From Clostridium gelidum (GTDB lineage: Bacteria; Bacillota; Clostridia; Clostridiales; Clostridiaceae), in NCBI RefSeq assembly GCF_019977655.1, contig NZ_AP024849.1, positions 2,203,001 through 2,267,000 on the forward strand: 64,000 bases of DNA, in the 5' to 3' direction. How positions within the stretch are numbered: the stretch's first letter is position 1; the number at the start of each line of letters is the position of its first letter. Position numbers and translations under genes: made by a program. Below, piece after piece: positions 42,601 through 51,266 of this stretch. The notes beneath the pieces were generated by a model. It did no database searches. It worked only from the letters and a program-made list of their open reading frames with translations, and was not told the DNA's origin.

Positions 42601-44148
42601 ATGTATAAAGATAATATAGAAGCAATGATGATGAGTTTTACTAAATATAAGGATTTTATGCCATTATATGATGAAGAAAATAAAATAAAAATAGATGAGA
42701 AAAATAATATAATGATAAAAGATTATTTTGGTACAATTATTTTTTTGAAGTTAATTAATGGGGACTTGATTTCAGAAGAAGAGATAAAACAACATTTTAT
42801 AGATGTGAAGGAAAGTCTTTTAAGTTCTAAGAAGAATACTGTTGTATATTCTTTTGAAATATTTATTTTTGAAAAGGACCCACAAATAGAGAAAATCAAG
42901 ATTATTGATGAAAACCAAGTTAATAAAGTAACAGGAAGAAAATACTTAAGAAGTATGGTTGTAAACCTTGAAGAACAAAGTGTAATGAGCCATTTTAAAA
43001 CCAAAAGAGATGAGTTTGGAATAAAAGGACATTTAAAGAAATATTTTAGTGAATATAAGAAAAGTGATAATTCTTATGTAAACTTTGAAGAAATTGTAGA
43101 AAAAAAGAAAATGGAATCTAGGATTGAATTTAAGACTAAAAAGCCAATAATAACTTATATATTAGTTGCTTTAAATATTTTAATCTTTGCTTTAATGGGG
43201 TTATATTCATGGAAGTCGGATATAGATTATAATACACTGTTATTAAATTTTGGAAGTAAAGAAAATGCCCACATATTGCAAGGGGAATATTGGAGGTTTA
43301 TAACACCAATATTTTTACATGTGAACATAATTCATGTAGCTTTAAATTGTTATTCATTATATTTAATCGGCATACTTGCTGAAAGAATTCTAGGAAAGAC
43401 TAAATTTATAGCCATATATCTTGCAGCTGGAATTTTAGGTAATATATTTAGTTTCACATTTAATTCAAATCCTGGAGCAGGGGCATCAGGAGCTATTTTT
43501 GGGTTATTTGGAGCCGTTCTTTTTATATGTATAGAGAATCCTGCATTATTTAAGTCTGGATTAGGATACAACATAGTTGCAGTAATTTTCATAAACTTAT
43601 TTTATGGATTTACTAAATCTGGAATAGATAATTTTGCACATTTGGGAGGGCTTATAGGAGGATTTACGTTAGCAGGAATATTCAATGAATCGAAAAAGAG
43701 GTTATGGTATTTAAATAAATATATTTACTTAGTACTTGCGATTATAATAACGTCATCAACAGTTTTATGGGGCTTTAATAATACTCAAAGTAAAACAATA
43801 AGATTGGTAACTCAACTAGAGCAAGATAATAAAGCGCAAAATTGGAAAGAGGCTGAAAAAAATGCTAAGGAAATTTTGGAATTAAATCCATCTGAGCAAA
43901 TAAAAACATATACTTTAAAATGTATTGTTAATTCAGATATCTTTTTAAAGAAATATGATGATGCTGTTAAATATTCCAATGACTTAGAAGAATTAGATCC
44001 CAAAGATGGGCATTATTTCTTAGGAATAGTGTATTACAATATGAAAAAATTTGATTTAGCAAAAGGAGAGATACTTAAGGCGAAATCACTTGGTGCTAAT
44101 TATACTAATATGGATGCTATACTAAAAAGTATTGCGTCACTTAATTAA
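42601..44148 (+). CDS. Rhomboid-family intramembrane serine protease with TPR tail
   Basis: 515 residues. A soluble N-terminal region (about 1-175) is followed by six or seven helices of the rhomboid core (about 182-390). HVNIIHVALNCYSLYLIG is the early motif, GAGASGAIFGLFGAV carries the catalytic Ser near 296, and NFAHLGGLIGGF the His near 346. Residues about 400-510 are TPR-like (NWKEAEKNAKEILELNPSEQ, DAVKYSNDLEELDPKDGHYF). This order (N-domain, rhomboid, TPR) is like B. subtilis GluP/YqgP. It cuts membrane proteins within the bilayer. GGGG-rich ribosome site before the ATG; an R1 repeat with terminator follows. Confidence 0.92.
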   Translation: MYKDNIEAMMMSFTKYKDFMPLYDEENKIKIDEKNNIMIKDYFGTIIFLKLINGDLISEEEIKQHFIDVKESLLSSKKNTVVYSFEIFIFEKDPQIEKIKIIDENQVNKVTGRKYLRSMVVNLEEQSVMSHFKTKRDEFGIKGHLKKYFSEYKKSDNSYVNFEEIVEKKKMESRIEFKTKKPIITYILVALNILIFALMGLYSWKSDIDYNTLLLNFGSKENAHILQGEYWRFITPIFLHVNIIHVALNCYSLYLIGILAERILGKTKFIAIYLAAGILGNIFSFTFNSNPGAGASGAIFGLFGAVLFICIENPALFKSGLGYNIVAVIFINLFYGFTKSGIDNFAHLGGLIGGFTLAGIFNESKKRLWYLNKYIYLVLAIIITSSTVLWGFNNTQSKTIRLVTQLEQDNKAQNWKEAEKNAKEILELNPSEQIKTYTLKCIVNSDIFLKKYDDAVKYSNDLEELDPKDGHYFLGIVYYNMKKFDLAKGEILKAKSLGANYTNMDAILKSIASLN

Positions 44149-44178
44149 TTAGCAAGTAAATCACGTCATTACTTTTAA

Positions 44179-44240
44179 ATAGAACTTAAACACCACCTGT
44201 CTCAGAAGTACCACCGGGGGAAACATAATTTTCCATATAT
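44179..44240 (+). repeat. REP-like repeat R1, near-complete copy
   Basis: Matches 219-280 across the stem region, the G-rich palindrome (CCACCGGGGG) and the GAAACATAATTTTCCATATA tail. Confidence 0.7.
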
Positions 44241-44282
44241 AAGCATTGTACTAAATTCATATATTTGGTGCAGTGCTTTTTT
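44241..44282 (+). terminator. Terminator attached to repeat R1, second copy
   Basis: AAGCATTGTACTAAA pairs with TTTGGTGCAGTGCTT, followed by TTTTTTG. The copy at 282-323 differs by one base. It serves the rhomboid gene here. Confidence 0.75.
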
Positions 44283-44344
44283 GTTAAGCAAAAATTAAAG
44301 AATACATTTACATTGTAGAAGATATTAATTACAATACAAAATTA

Positions 44345-44353
44345 TGATATAAT
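44345..44353 (+). promoter_or_regulatory. Extended -10 promoter for the 77-residue gene
   Basis: TGATATAAT (TG, one base, TATAAT) lies 43 bases before the start. An alternative is TTTACA-17-TACAAT at 44307-44335. Confidence 0.5.
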
Positions 44354-44396
44354 CTATATATGATAAATTACCAAATGATAGAATGGAGGTGCTCAA

Positions 44397-44630
44397 ATGA
44401 CAAATGATGAATTATATAAACGTATAATGGTTATGCCTAGTGTTAAAAATGCAGTTACTTATATGAACGATTCTAATATAACTAAGGGTGACTTAGCTAA
44501 ATTATGTAAGAGGTATAATGTAAATATAGAAATCAAAGTTACTAAAGAAAAAATGATTGATATCTTTGTTAAGTCTACACTTGGCGTAAAATTAGCAAAA
44601 AAAGCAACTTATAAATATTGTACAAGATAA
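44397..44630 (+). CDS. Small protein of unknown function
   Basis: 77 residues with a good TGGAGGTG ribosome site and a promoter candidate upstream. Soluble and basic: MTNDELYKRIMVMPSVKNAV, then a short helix-rich segment (NITKGDLAKLCKRYNVNIEI). The latter resembles a small helix-turn-helix, but I cannot confirm it. The end overlaps the non-matching tail of the broken GIY-YIG frame on the other strand, so its C-terminus may have been altered by the same rearrangement. Confidence 0.55.
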   Translation: MTNDELYKRIMVMPSVKNAVTYMNDSNITKGDLAKLCKRYNVNIEIKVTKEKMIDIFVKSTLGVKLAKKATYKYCTR

Positions 44631-44631
44631 A

Positions 44632-44814
44632 AGTTAAATTTTTTATGAGCTTTTCAACTTTTGGAGTACTAGATTTTATATTTTGAAAATAAGAACCAAC
44701 TCTATTTTTTAAGTTCTTTGATTTTCCTACATAGATGATGATACCAAGGGAATCTTTCATAAGATACACTCCTGGAACTGATGGGAGAGCTCTTACTTTT
44801 TCCTTTAAATCCAC
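44632..44814 (-). pseudogene. N-terminal fragment of a UvrC-like GIY-YIG nuclease gene
   Basis: From GTG at 44814: MDLKEKVRALPSVPGVYLMK, DSLGIIIYVGKSKNLKNRVG, then SYFQNIKSSTPKVEKLIKNL. This is the standard GIY-YIG start (here GVY and YVG) with the catalytic Arg. Homology stops after about 60 codons. The continuing part of such a gene is found 7.3 kb away at 51267-52112, itself lacking exactly this segment. Confidence 0.8.
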
Positions 44815-44938
44815 GTTTATTCCTTCTTTCGTATAATATCAAAAATAGTATTCTCATCTAATGAGAATACTATTTTTATATGATAACTTATAGGAAAGAA
44901 AAAGTCTATAAAGTCATTTCTTACTGTATTATAATATT
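44806..44938. repeat. Direct repeat D1, copy 1 (GIY-YIG upstream region)
   Basis: About 133 bases match 52104-52238 with a handful of changes. It contains the first GIY-YIG codons and the hairpin AAAATAGTATTCTCATC with ATGAGAATACTATTTTT. Same orientation in both places. Confidence 0.9.
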
Positions 44939-44988
44939 TAAGTGGTAAATGCAAATACTATTCACATAAAGTAGTTAGGAGAATAGTT

Positions 44989-45729
44989 ATGAAAAAGATA
45001 TTATTACCTCAAAGCGCGAAGATAACACCAAAGGAAGTATTAGAGGAAATTAATAAGTTTGATTATATTAATAAAAGTCCATATAGCTCAACTTATTATA
45101 ATGTACCAGAAATTACTTGGGACTATAAGCCAGAAGGAAGTTTAAGGATATCAGACCATTGGAATTTTGTATCTCATGGAACTAAGCATTGTCTTTTAGC
45201 TCACACAGAAAAAGTAATACAAAATAATTGGATATTAGCAAAGTATATAGATGGTAAGTATGAGATTTTAAAAGAGTTTGGAGAAAATGTTCCTGGATAT
45301 AGATTTATTGAGGTAAATAAAAATGAATTAGAGTTACTTAAAGATTTATATAATAAGGAAGGCATAGTTAGTTCGAAAGAGTGGTATAAAAAGTATCAGA
45401 AGAGACCAGACTTAGCAAAGGAGAGTCATGCAAAGAATAAAAAGGTATTATTAAAAAATATAAGTGATGAGAGGCTAAAGAAATTTAAGGAGGAAAACAA
45501 AGATATAAAAAAAGTAGTTTTTATTGAAGAAAAGTATTTGAGTACCATTCACACAGTATTAACTTTGTATCAAAAGAGCAGTGAACTTGATGAGCTGTGC
45601 ACGACAGAACAAGGAATTAATAAATTGATTAATACTTATAAGGCGTATGAGTTTAATGGCGATGAGTGTGAATCATTTGAAGAAATATTTATTTTAGTTT
45701 TAGATAATGGAATGGCAATTAAGTCTTAA
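44989..45729 (+). CDS. Protein of unknown function
   Basis: 246 residues, soluble, no signal peptide. TAGGAG is about 9 bases before the ATG. The N-terminal part has an aromatic-rich stretch (YSSTYYNVPEITWDYKPEGS, SDHWNFVSHGTKHCL) that looks like a small-molecule or nucleic-acid binding domain. The rest is helical and charged (EWYKKYQKRPDLAKESHAKN). I do not recognise the family; phage or defence-island proteins have a similar flavour, but that is only an impression. Confidence 0.65.
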   Translation: MKKILLPQSAKITPKEVLEEINKFDYINKSPYSSTYYNVPEITWDYKPEGSLRISDHWNFVSHGTKHCLLAHTEKVIQNNWILAKYIDGKYEILKEFGENVPGYRFIEVNKNELELLKDLYNKEGIVSSKEWYKKYQKRPDLAKESHAKNKKVLLKNISDERLKKFKEENKDIKKVVFIEEKYLSTIHTVLTLYQKSSELDELCTTEQGINKLINTYKAYEFNGDECESFEEIFILVLDNGMAIKS

Positions 45730-45759
45730 GTTAAAAAGTAAACCAGAAGAACCTACAGG

Positions 45760-45793
45760 GGTCTTTATGAAGGAAGAATGATTAAACTTGCTA
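45760..45793 (+). repeat. Repeat R4, copy 2
   Basis: GGTCTTTATGAAGGAAGAAT, GATTAAACTTGCT, between two genes on the same strand. Confidence 0.6.
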
Positions 45794-45815
45794 CGAGGTT
45801 ATAGAGGAGGAAATT

Positions 45816-46652
45816 ATGTTTAGAAATTTATGCGTTTTATCAATAATTGTAGGAACAATGGTAATAACATTGTCATGCAGTATCAAGACTGATGATTCTA
45901 CAAAAGCAGTTATGGGAAATAACAGTATTTCTGCTGATAATTCTAAAATTGAAAATAATAAGGTAAATGAAAATGATACTCAAAATAATTTGAAGGTGTC
46001 TCCCGAAAGTTCATACAAAATAATAAGTGAAACTTATGATAATAATAAAGGAACTAAGATAAACTATCCTCAAATAACAGATTTAAGTGACGCTGAAAAA
46101 CAGAAAGAATTAAATGAAATTATTAAAAATGATGCATTGAAGGGCAACAATTATTATAAAGATGCAGACGGTGATGTAACCATTGATATAAATTATAAAA
46201 TTGTTTGTCAGGAACCAGAATTTCTTAGCATAATTTATTCTGGTGTAGGAAATGTTTCAGGAGCTGCACATCCAAGTAATCTCTTTTATACGACTAATTT
46301 GGATATTACAAATACAAAGATATTGAGACTAAATGATATTGTAGATATTAATGATGATTTTGTTAATATGCTTATTAATGGAAAGTTTAAGGCTGTGAAT
46401 AGTGAGTATGAATCTGAATATAAGTCTGAAATAAGTATGGTTACTTTTGATGATTGGAAAAAAACACTTTTAACTGCAGATCCATCGGATAAGATGGGGA
46501 GTGAATTCAGTTATATGACTAAAGATTCTTTAGGTATTAGCATAGGGGTTATGCATGCACTTGGTGATCATGCAGAATTCGAAATTAAGTATAAGGATAT
46601 ATGGAAATATATTAAGATTAAAGATCATACACATTTCTCAAAATTAAATTAA
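45816..46652 (+). CDS. Lipoprotein with DUF4163/DUF3298 (RsiV-like) domain
   Basis: 278 residues. Lipobox VITLSC (Cys about 21), then an Asn/Lys linker (25-65). The folded part has the DUF4163 opening YKIISETYDNNKGTKINYPQ and the DUF3298 pattern GNVSGAAHPSNLFYTTNLDI with LNDIVDINDDFVNML. This lysozyme-binding fold is used by anti-sigma RsiV and by stand-alone lipoproteins. AGAGGAGG precedes the ATG. A strong hairpin terminator follows. Function as a wall- or lysozyme-sensing lipoprotein is inferred. Confidence 0.8.
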   Translation: MFRNLCVLSIIVGTMVITLSCSIKTDDSTKAVMGNNSISADNSKIENNKVNENDTQNNLKVSPESSYKIISETYDNNKGTKINYPQITDLSDAEKQKELNEIIKNDALKGNNYYKDADGDVTIDINYKIVCQEPEFLSIIYSGVGNVSGAAHPSNLFYTTNLDITNTKILRLNDIVDINDDFVNMLINGKFKAVNSEYESEYKSEISMVTFDDWKKTLLTADPSDKMGSEFSYMTKDSLGISIGVMHALGDHAEFEIKYKDIWKYIKIKDHTHFSKLN

Positions 46653-46692
46653 TATTTTAGTATAAAAATGGTTTGTTATTGGGAATATTTAT

Positions 46693-46735
46693 AAGCTGAG
46701 ATTTTCTATGTTTAGGAAATCTCAGCTTTAATTAT
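46693..46735 (+). terminator. Terminator of the DUF4163 lipoprotein gene
   Basis: A perfect 12-bp stem (AAGCTGAGATTT with AAATCTCAGCTT) around a 12-base loop, then TAATTATTTTATG. The stem and tail recur at 52254 (decayed), 53305 and 62256. Confidence 0.85.
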
Positions 46736-46836
46736 TTTATGTAACATCTTCAATGAATAGTGTAAAGCAATTTGCGGAAAAATAGAATCAAAATCTATTT
46801 ATAGTATAGAGAAAAAAGTAGTGAGGATAAATATTT

Positions 46837-47928
46837 ATGAAAAAATTTATATATATGATCTTTGGAATGTTATTAGCATGTATTTTCATATTACCTGTTT
46901 CTTATTGTAATGCAGAAAATACTGCTACAAGTGAAGATAGCAATAGTAAAGTTTATGATTTGCAGCAGAATGCTTTTAAATATTATCAAATTAATCATAA
47001 AGGAGCTCTAGGAATTCCAATTTCATGTTTATGCTCAGAGTCTGAAGTGGGAGATATTAGAAAATATACAGTAGAGCCCAAGTACTCTGAATCTATTAAT
47101 GGTAATAGGATAGAAATAACCATTTCACAAGTTAATGTTACTGGTTCAACTGATAACTTTAGTTCAATTTTGAAAGACAATAAGTATATAAAGGACATAA
47201 AGCTAGATAAACTTGATAATAATACAGCAAAAGTTGATATTGAGACTTCTGGGAAAATAGATATTAAAGTAAATCTAGTAAAAAGAAGATATTCGTCCCT
47301 AGGAGACAATAAATATGAATTTACAACTTTTATAGATGTTACTTTTGAAGAAAAAGTTAAAGACAATTCTAAAATAATAATTATTGATCCTGGTCATGGT
47401 GGCTCAGAGCTTGGAACAACAGCCAATTTTACTTATGAAAAGCAGCTAAATTTGGATATATCTAAAAGAATAAAAGAAAATCTTATAAAATCAGGATATC
47501 GTATATATATAACCAGAGATGATGATAGTAATGTAGGATTACTTAATAGAACAGATCCAGCAAATCTTTTAAATGCAGATTTATTTTTCAGTGTTCACAA
47601 TAATTCACTTCCACTGGATGTTAATATGCAATGTGTTTATATGTTTAGAGGAACTACAGTATTATATAATTCAACTGCACCAAAACCAGGAAGAGAATTT
47701 GCGAGTATTCTTATGAGGGAAGTATCTAGCATTGTAAAAACTAATACATATCCACTTCAAGATAGACAAAGTCTTGCAGTTTTATCCTCAGCATGGTGCC
47801 CAGCAGTACTTATGGAAACTATTGCTCTAACTGATGATGGTGATGCAAAGATGATGATGCATAGAATTAACAGTCAAAAAGTTGCAGATGCATCCCTTAG
47901 AGCAGTGAATAAATATTTTAATACATAA
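46837..47928 (+). CDS. Secreted N-acetylmuramoyl-L-alanine amidase (Amidase_3)
   Basis: 363 residues. A signal peptide (1-26, ending CNA) is followed by a beta-rich AMIN-like domain (about 60-175). The zinc amidase domain (about 180-360) shows IIIDPGHGGSELG with the first His near 187, YEKQLNLDISK with the Glu ligand, FFSVHNNS with the second His near 252, and LMETIALTDDGDAKMM with the catalytic Glu near 327. It cleaves the glycan-peptide bond of peptidoglycan outside the cell. GTGAGGAT precedes the ATG. The next gene starts only 23 bases after its stop. Confidence 0.9.
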   Translation: MKKFIYMIFGMLLACIFILPVSYCNAENTATSEDSNSKVYDLQQNAFKYYQINHKGALGIPISCLCSESEVGDIRKYTVEPKYSESINGNRIEITISQVNVTGSTDNFSSILKDNKYIKDIKLDKLDNNTAKVDIETSGKIDIKVNLVKRRYSSLGDNKYEFTTFIDVTFEEKVKDNSKIIIIDPGHGGSELGTTANFTYEKQLNLDISKRIKENLIKSGYRIYITRDDDSNVGLLNRTDPANLLNADLFFSVHNNSLPLDVNMQCVYMFRGTTVLYNSTAPKPGREFASILMREVSSIVKTNTYPLQDRQSLAVLSSAWCPAVLMETIALTDDGDAKMMMHRINSQKVADASLRAVNKYFNT

Positions 47929-47951
47929 ATTGAATGGGGGTGGAGATATAT

Positions 47952-49364
47952 ATGAAGTCAAAAAAGGCTGTTAATAGATTTTTTTCAGTTGTTATTATTG
48001 CAGGATTAATTCTTATATCATGTAACACGAGTGTAAAAGCTGACGAAACATCAGGTACAGATTTTGCCCATACAGATTTAGGCACTATTTCAGGCTTATC
48101 AGTTGAAAAGCATAACCCATATGTTGAATATGCAGGCGTTGACCATTATCCAGTTATAAGTGGTGACACAGTTAAAATTAATATGACCTCCAAGTATGAT
48201 GGGGGTTATTCCGACTATGGTAACTATGATCCAGTTCAGTATAGAGTATTTATAGCTAAGGATAATGATAAAGGATATACAGAATTAACTAATGGATATT
48301 CAAATGATATGATTGCATACAATGATTTTATTATAGAAGATAGTCAGCCGCTAACTGAAGGTAATTACAAAGTTATGATTTTTGTAAATAAATCTTCATC
48401 TAGTGGAATAGAGAAAAACTCATATGGTGCTTATGATAAAATATATAATTTTAATTTTACCTGCTATAGCAGTTCAAATGCTCCTAAAAATGATGATTCA
48501 AAGGTTTCAAATTCATCAGGTAATATTGTAAATGACGGAATGGCTGTAGAAGATGATGATTATATATATTATATAAACAGAGTTGGAGATGTTTATGGAG
48601 CAGCTCCTGATTATTTATATAAAATAAAGAAAAATGATCCGCCTAGGAAGGATTTTTGTGATTTAAACTATAATACAAAAGTAATTCCAAATAGAGTATG
48701 GAATCTTAATCTTGTAGATGGTTGGATTTATTATAGCAATTGGAAGGATCCTTTTCATCATAGTATAAATAAAGTTAAAAAAGATGGAACCGAAGACACA
48801 TGTATAGCAAATGAACCAACAGGTAATATGTTTGTTACAGGATATTGGATATATTATGTTAAAAGAACTAACTCACATTCAATTGACTTAAATAATATAT
48901 ACAAGATATCCTTAGATGGTACTTGTAGAATAAAACTTAATTTAACTAGCACAGAAGATATGACTGTAAGTAATGAATGGATTTATTACACTAATATATC
49001 TGATGGATATAAAATCTACAGAATGAAATTAGATGGAAGTGAGAATACAAAAATTTGTGATGATGAAACTTTATTTATGACTGTGTGCGAAGATACTGTA
49101 TACTATAGTAATAAGTCAGATGATAATAAGTTATATAAAATAAATGCAGATGGGACTGGAAAAGCGAAATTATCTAATAATAAAGTTACATTTATAAATG
49201 CAAGTTTTGATTATGTTTATTATGTAAATTATTCAGACAATGAAAATCTTTATAAAATTCCAGCTAGTGGAGGAAAATCTGAAAAAATCACCAATGAGTA
49301 TGGAACTAATATAACAATTCTAAAGGATAAAATATTTTTTAATGGTTTGTTTTATAAAAAATAG
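47952..49364 (+). CDS. Exported DUF5050-like repeat protein
   Basis: 470 residues from ATG 47952 (GGGGGTGGAG upstream; the ATG at 47934 precedes that site). A lipobox-like LILISC near 24 suggests a lipoprotein. An N-terminal domain (about 35-175) is followed by a beta-propeller-type region (about 195-470) built of repeats with the wording IYYSN...INKVKKDGT, IYYTN...IYRMKLDGS and VYYSN...LYKINADGT. This is typical of DUF5050. Probably binds wall or sugar ligands. Co-directional with the amidase gene 23 bases upstream, so likely co-transcribed. Its last 110 codons are duplicated at 56243-56579. Confidence 0.8.
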   Translation: MKSKKAVNRFFSVVIIAGLILISCNTSVKADETSGTDFAHTDLGTISGLSVEKHNPYVEYAGVDHYPVISGDTVKINMTSKYDGGYSDYGNYDPVQYRVFIAKDNDKGYTELTNGYSNDMIAYNDFIIEDSQPLTEGNYKVMIFVNKSSSSGIEKNSYGAYDKIYNFNFTCYSSSNAPKNDDSKVSNSSGNIVNDGMAVEDDDYIYYINRVGDVYGAAPDYLYKIKKNDPPRKDFCDLNYNTKVIPNRVWNLNLVDGWIYYSNWKDPFHHSINKVKKDGTEDTCIANEPTGNMFVTGYWIYYVKRTNSHSIDLNNIYKISLDGTCRIKLNLTSTEDMTVSNEWIYYTNISDGYKIYRMKLDGSENTKICDDETLFMTVCEDTVYYSNKSDDNKLYKINADGTGKAKLSNNKVTFINASFDYVYYVNYSDNENLYKIPASGGKSEKITNEYGTNITILKDKIFFNGLFYKK

Positions 49365-49399
49365 AGATAGGAGTGAACGTTGATGACATTGCCCACTGG

Positions 49400-49430
49400 G
49401 GGGCTTTGTGAAGGAAGAATGACTGAAATT
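49400..49430 (+). repeat. Repeat R4, copy 3
   Basis: GGGCTTTGTGAAGGAAGAAT, GACTGAAAT. Preceded by GACATTGCCCACTGGGGGG, related to the block at 27058-27083 on the other strand. Confidence 0.55.
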
Positions 49431-49516
49431 TTTAAATTTTAATACTATTCTAGCTTTTTTAAATTAAAGTAACTTGTGTGTATTTAGCTTATTCTACTAA
49501 TTAAATTTGCTATAAT

Positions 49517-49543
49517 CAAAAAAACTACGTAAAACGTAGTTTT
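49517..49543. terminator. Hairpin AAAACTACGT / ACGTAGTTTT
   Basis: A perfect 10-bp stem with a 3-base loop, with A-run before and T-run within. A short terminator for the upstream plus-strand gene. Confidence 0.6.
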
Positions 49544-49571
49544 CTGCATACCTATTTTATTGCATAAAATA

Positions 49572-49609
49572 TAGTAGATAGTTTTATGTAAAAACAAAAC
49601 TATCTACTA
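49572..49609. terminator. Terminator between convergent genes
   Basis: A perfect 14-bp stem (TAGTAGATAGTTTT with AAAACTATCTACTA) around a 10-base loop. Likely ends the minus-strand gene at 49653-50546. Confidence 0.75.
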
Positions 49610-49652
49610 GACTACAGTCCTCTAGAATATACTATAAAAATCTATTCTTAAT

Positions 49653-50546
49653 TTATTCATATATTGAAGTATAATCCGGTGCACAATACCAAAGTTTTAT
49701 TGTTGGATTTACTGAGTTTATTGATTTAACGTATGAAGATGTTCTATTAAAATAAATTGACCAACTTTGTTTTACATTAATTAATCCAAAATCCTGACCT
49801 ACATTATCTTGTGAGAAAATTGATGTATATGGCAATTTAATTGTTGCATACGATTCTGGTTTTAAGTAAAAATCAACATCTACCCATTGCGACATTCTTC
49901 CTCCCGGATAAATATTTATTTGTCTAACAAGTGCACCATCTGGAATAGATGATTGTGAACTTAAATTAAAATATGCTGTATTTGTTTTTCCAGTACTTCC
50001 GCTTAATCTAAGGGTAGTATTAGCAGTACATTCATATTCTGCATTCTTATAATTAGGTTCACCAGCCATTATATAAAAATCATAAGGAATTTGATTATCC
50101 TCAGGTGTTAATTTTATATAATATGTTCCTGAAGTTTCAATGTTCATTTTTTGTGATATTGCATGTCCTTTTCCGTACTGTCCATTAAATATTTCTTGAT
50201 TGCTTTCAGATATAACAGTTGCAGTTACATTTTTATCCGTATAAAGAGTAGTAGCTTGTTCTCCTTGTGGAAGATATACTTTAAACCAAGCTTCTCCAAT
50301 TACTTTTGAATATGATACTCGATTAGATTTCCAAGTAACAGAATCTTCCTTAGTATTTCTCTTAAGTGCAATAGCATTTTCTTTAGTGTTATATTGAGTT
50401 GCTACTGTTACCGCTGAACCCGTTGTAGTTGTTGCAGCTATATTATTAGCACTTCCAACTGAATCTGTAGCATAAACTGGTATAATTATACTAGAAGTAA
50501 AAATACAACATAATAAAATTATATTTGTTATTTTTTTTGTTTTCAT
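49653..50546 (-). CDS. Secreted protein of unknown function
   Basis: 297 residues. A signal peptide (1-26, ending VYA) and a Thr/Ala-rich linker precede two beta-rich parts. The first (about 60-165) resembles a pre-peptidase C-terminal (PPC) sandwich: EAWFKVYLPQGEQATTLYTD and YYIKLTPEDNQIPYDFYIM. The second (about 175-297) is unrecognised. No catalytic motif seen. GGGGG lies about 9 bases before the ATG. Possibly a surface or bacteriocin-like structural protein; not assigned. Confidence 0.7.
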   Translation of the reverse strand: MKTKKITNIILLCCIFTSSIIIPVYATDSVGSANNIAATTTTGSAVTVATQYNTKENAIALKRNTKEDSVTWKSNRVSYSKVIGEAWFKVYLPQGEQATTLYTDKNVTATVISESNQEIFNGQYGKGHAISQKMNIETSGTYYIKLTPEDNQIPYDFYIMAGEPNYKNAEYECTANTTLRLSGSTGKTNTAYFNLSSQSSIPDGALVRQINIYPGGRMSQWVDVDFYLKPESYATIKLPYTSIFSQDNVGQDFGLINVKQSWSIYFNRTSSYVKSINSVNPTIKLWYCAPDYTSIYE

Positions 50547-50913
50547 AATTAATTTCCCCCTCTTTTATTAATTTTATAAATATATATTGTAAAATAATAA
50601 ATTTTTTGTATTATTTGGTATGCATAACCAAATATATATTATCATAATACTTAAATTAAGTAAATACTCTTCCCTCTAAACATACAAAATCCTGTATTAA
50701 ACGCAAATAATTTGTGTATTTGATTTGTTTGTTCAAAAATATTCTTTTTATTCCTAAAAATGTACACTTTGCAATAATAATATTGACTTTATACCTAATA
50801 AGTGTATTTTAGTTAAGATTCCTTTTATTATCATTAATTTTTGGTATTGTAAAAACATAACTTTTAAAAACTAACGCTAAGTCTGTGACGTCCATGAGTG
50901 AAGTATAATAATT
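50547..50913. other. Upstream region of the secreted-protein gene
   Basis: 367 bases. A TTTACA on the minus strand near 50591 is followed after 17 bases by TAATAA, which fits sigma-A better than the group 5 promoters. Nothing else seen before the helicase pseudogene. Confidence 0.4.
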
Positions 50914-51206
50914 GTAGATATCAAGGATCTTAAACAAAAAACACATATAGTAGTTGGTACGCCTGGCCGTATTATAGATCACATAGAAAAAGGTACATTT
51001 GATACATCAAAGATAAAGTATCTTATAATAGATGAAGCGGATGAAATGCTTAATATGGGATTTGTAGAGCAATTACGTTTGTAACACAAAATGAAGGTAA
51101 GTTTTTAAATGATATATATGAATATATAGGCAAAGAGATTCTTTTGAAGGTAACACCTTCAATGGAAATGGAAAATTTGATGGCATGTTTTAGAAAAAAT
51201 AGATAG
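50914..51206 (+). pseudogene. Internally deleted partial copy of the DEAD-box helicase gene
   Basis: The first part (to 51078) matches 54480-54633, keeping VVGTPGRIIDH and the DEAD box. It then jumps to match 55155-55240 (ITFVTQNEGKFLNDIYEYIG). The junction falls on the 8-base word GTAGAGCA, present at both parental sites (54626-54633, 55155-55162). The tail (GATGGCATGTTTTAGAAAAA) resembles the end of the DUF5050 copy at 56560. It lacks the start, Walker A and most of domain 2. Confidence 0.9.
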
Positions 51207-51266
51207 GACATAAGTTGTTTTTTGTATACTACATTTTGTTTTTGATATAATGAACTTCCAAATGCC

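Larger units (their letters stand above)
49365..49652. other. Intergenic region with R4 repeat and two hairpins
   Basis: AGGAGTGAACGTTGATGACA (49371-49390) resembles the start region at 56644-56663. R4 copy 3 (49400-49430) and terminators at 49517 and 49572 follow. Confidence 0.5.

Noticed and set aside
50565..50596. TTTACA on the minus strand before the secreted-protein gene
   Set aside because: The -10 position reads TAATAA; compatible with sigma-A, not with the group 5 form.
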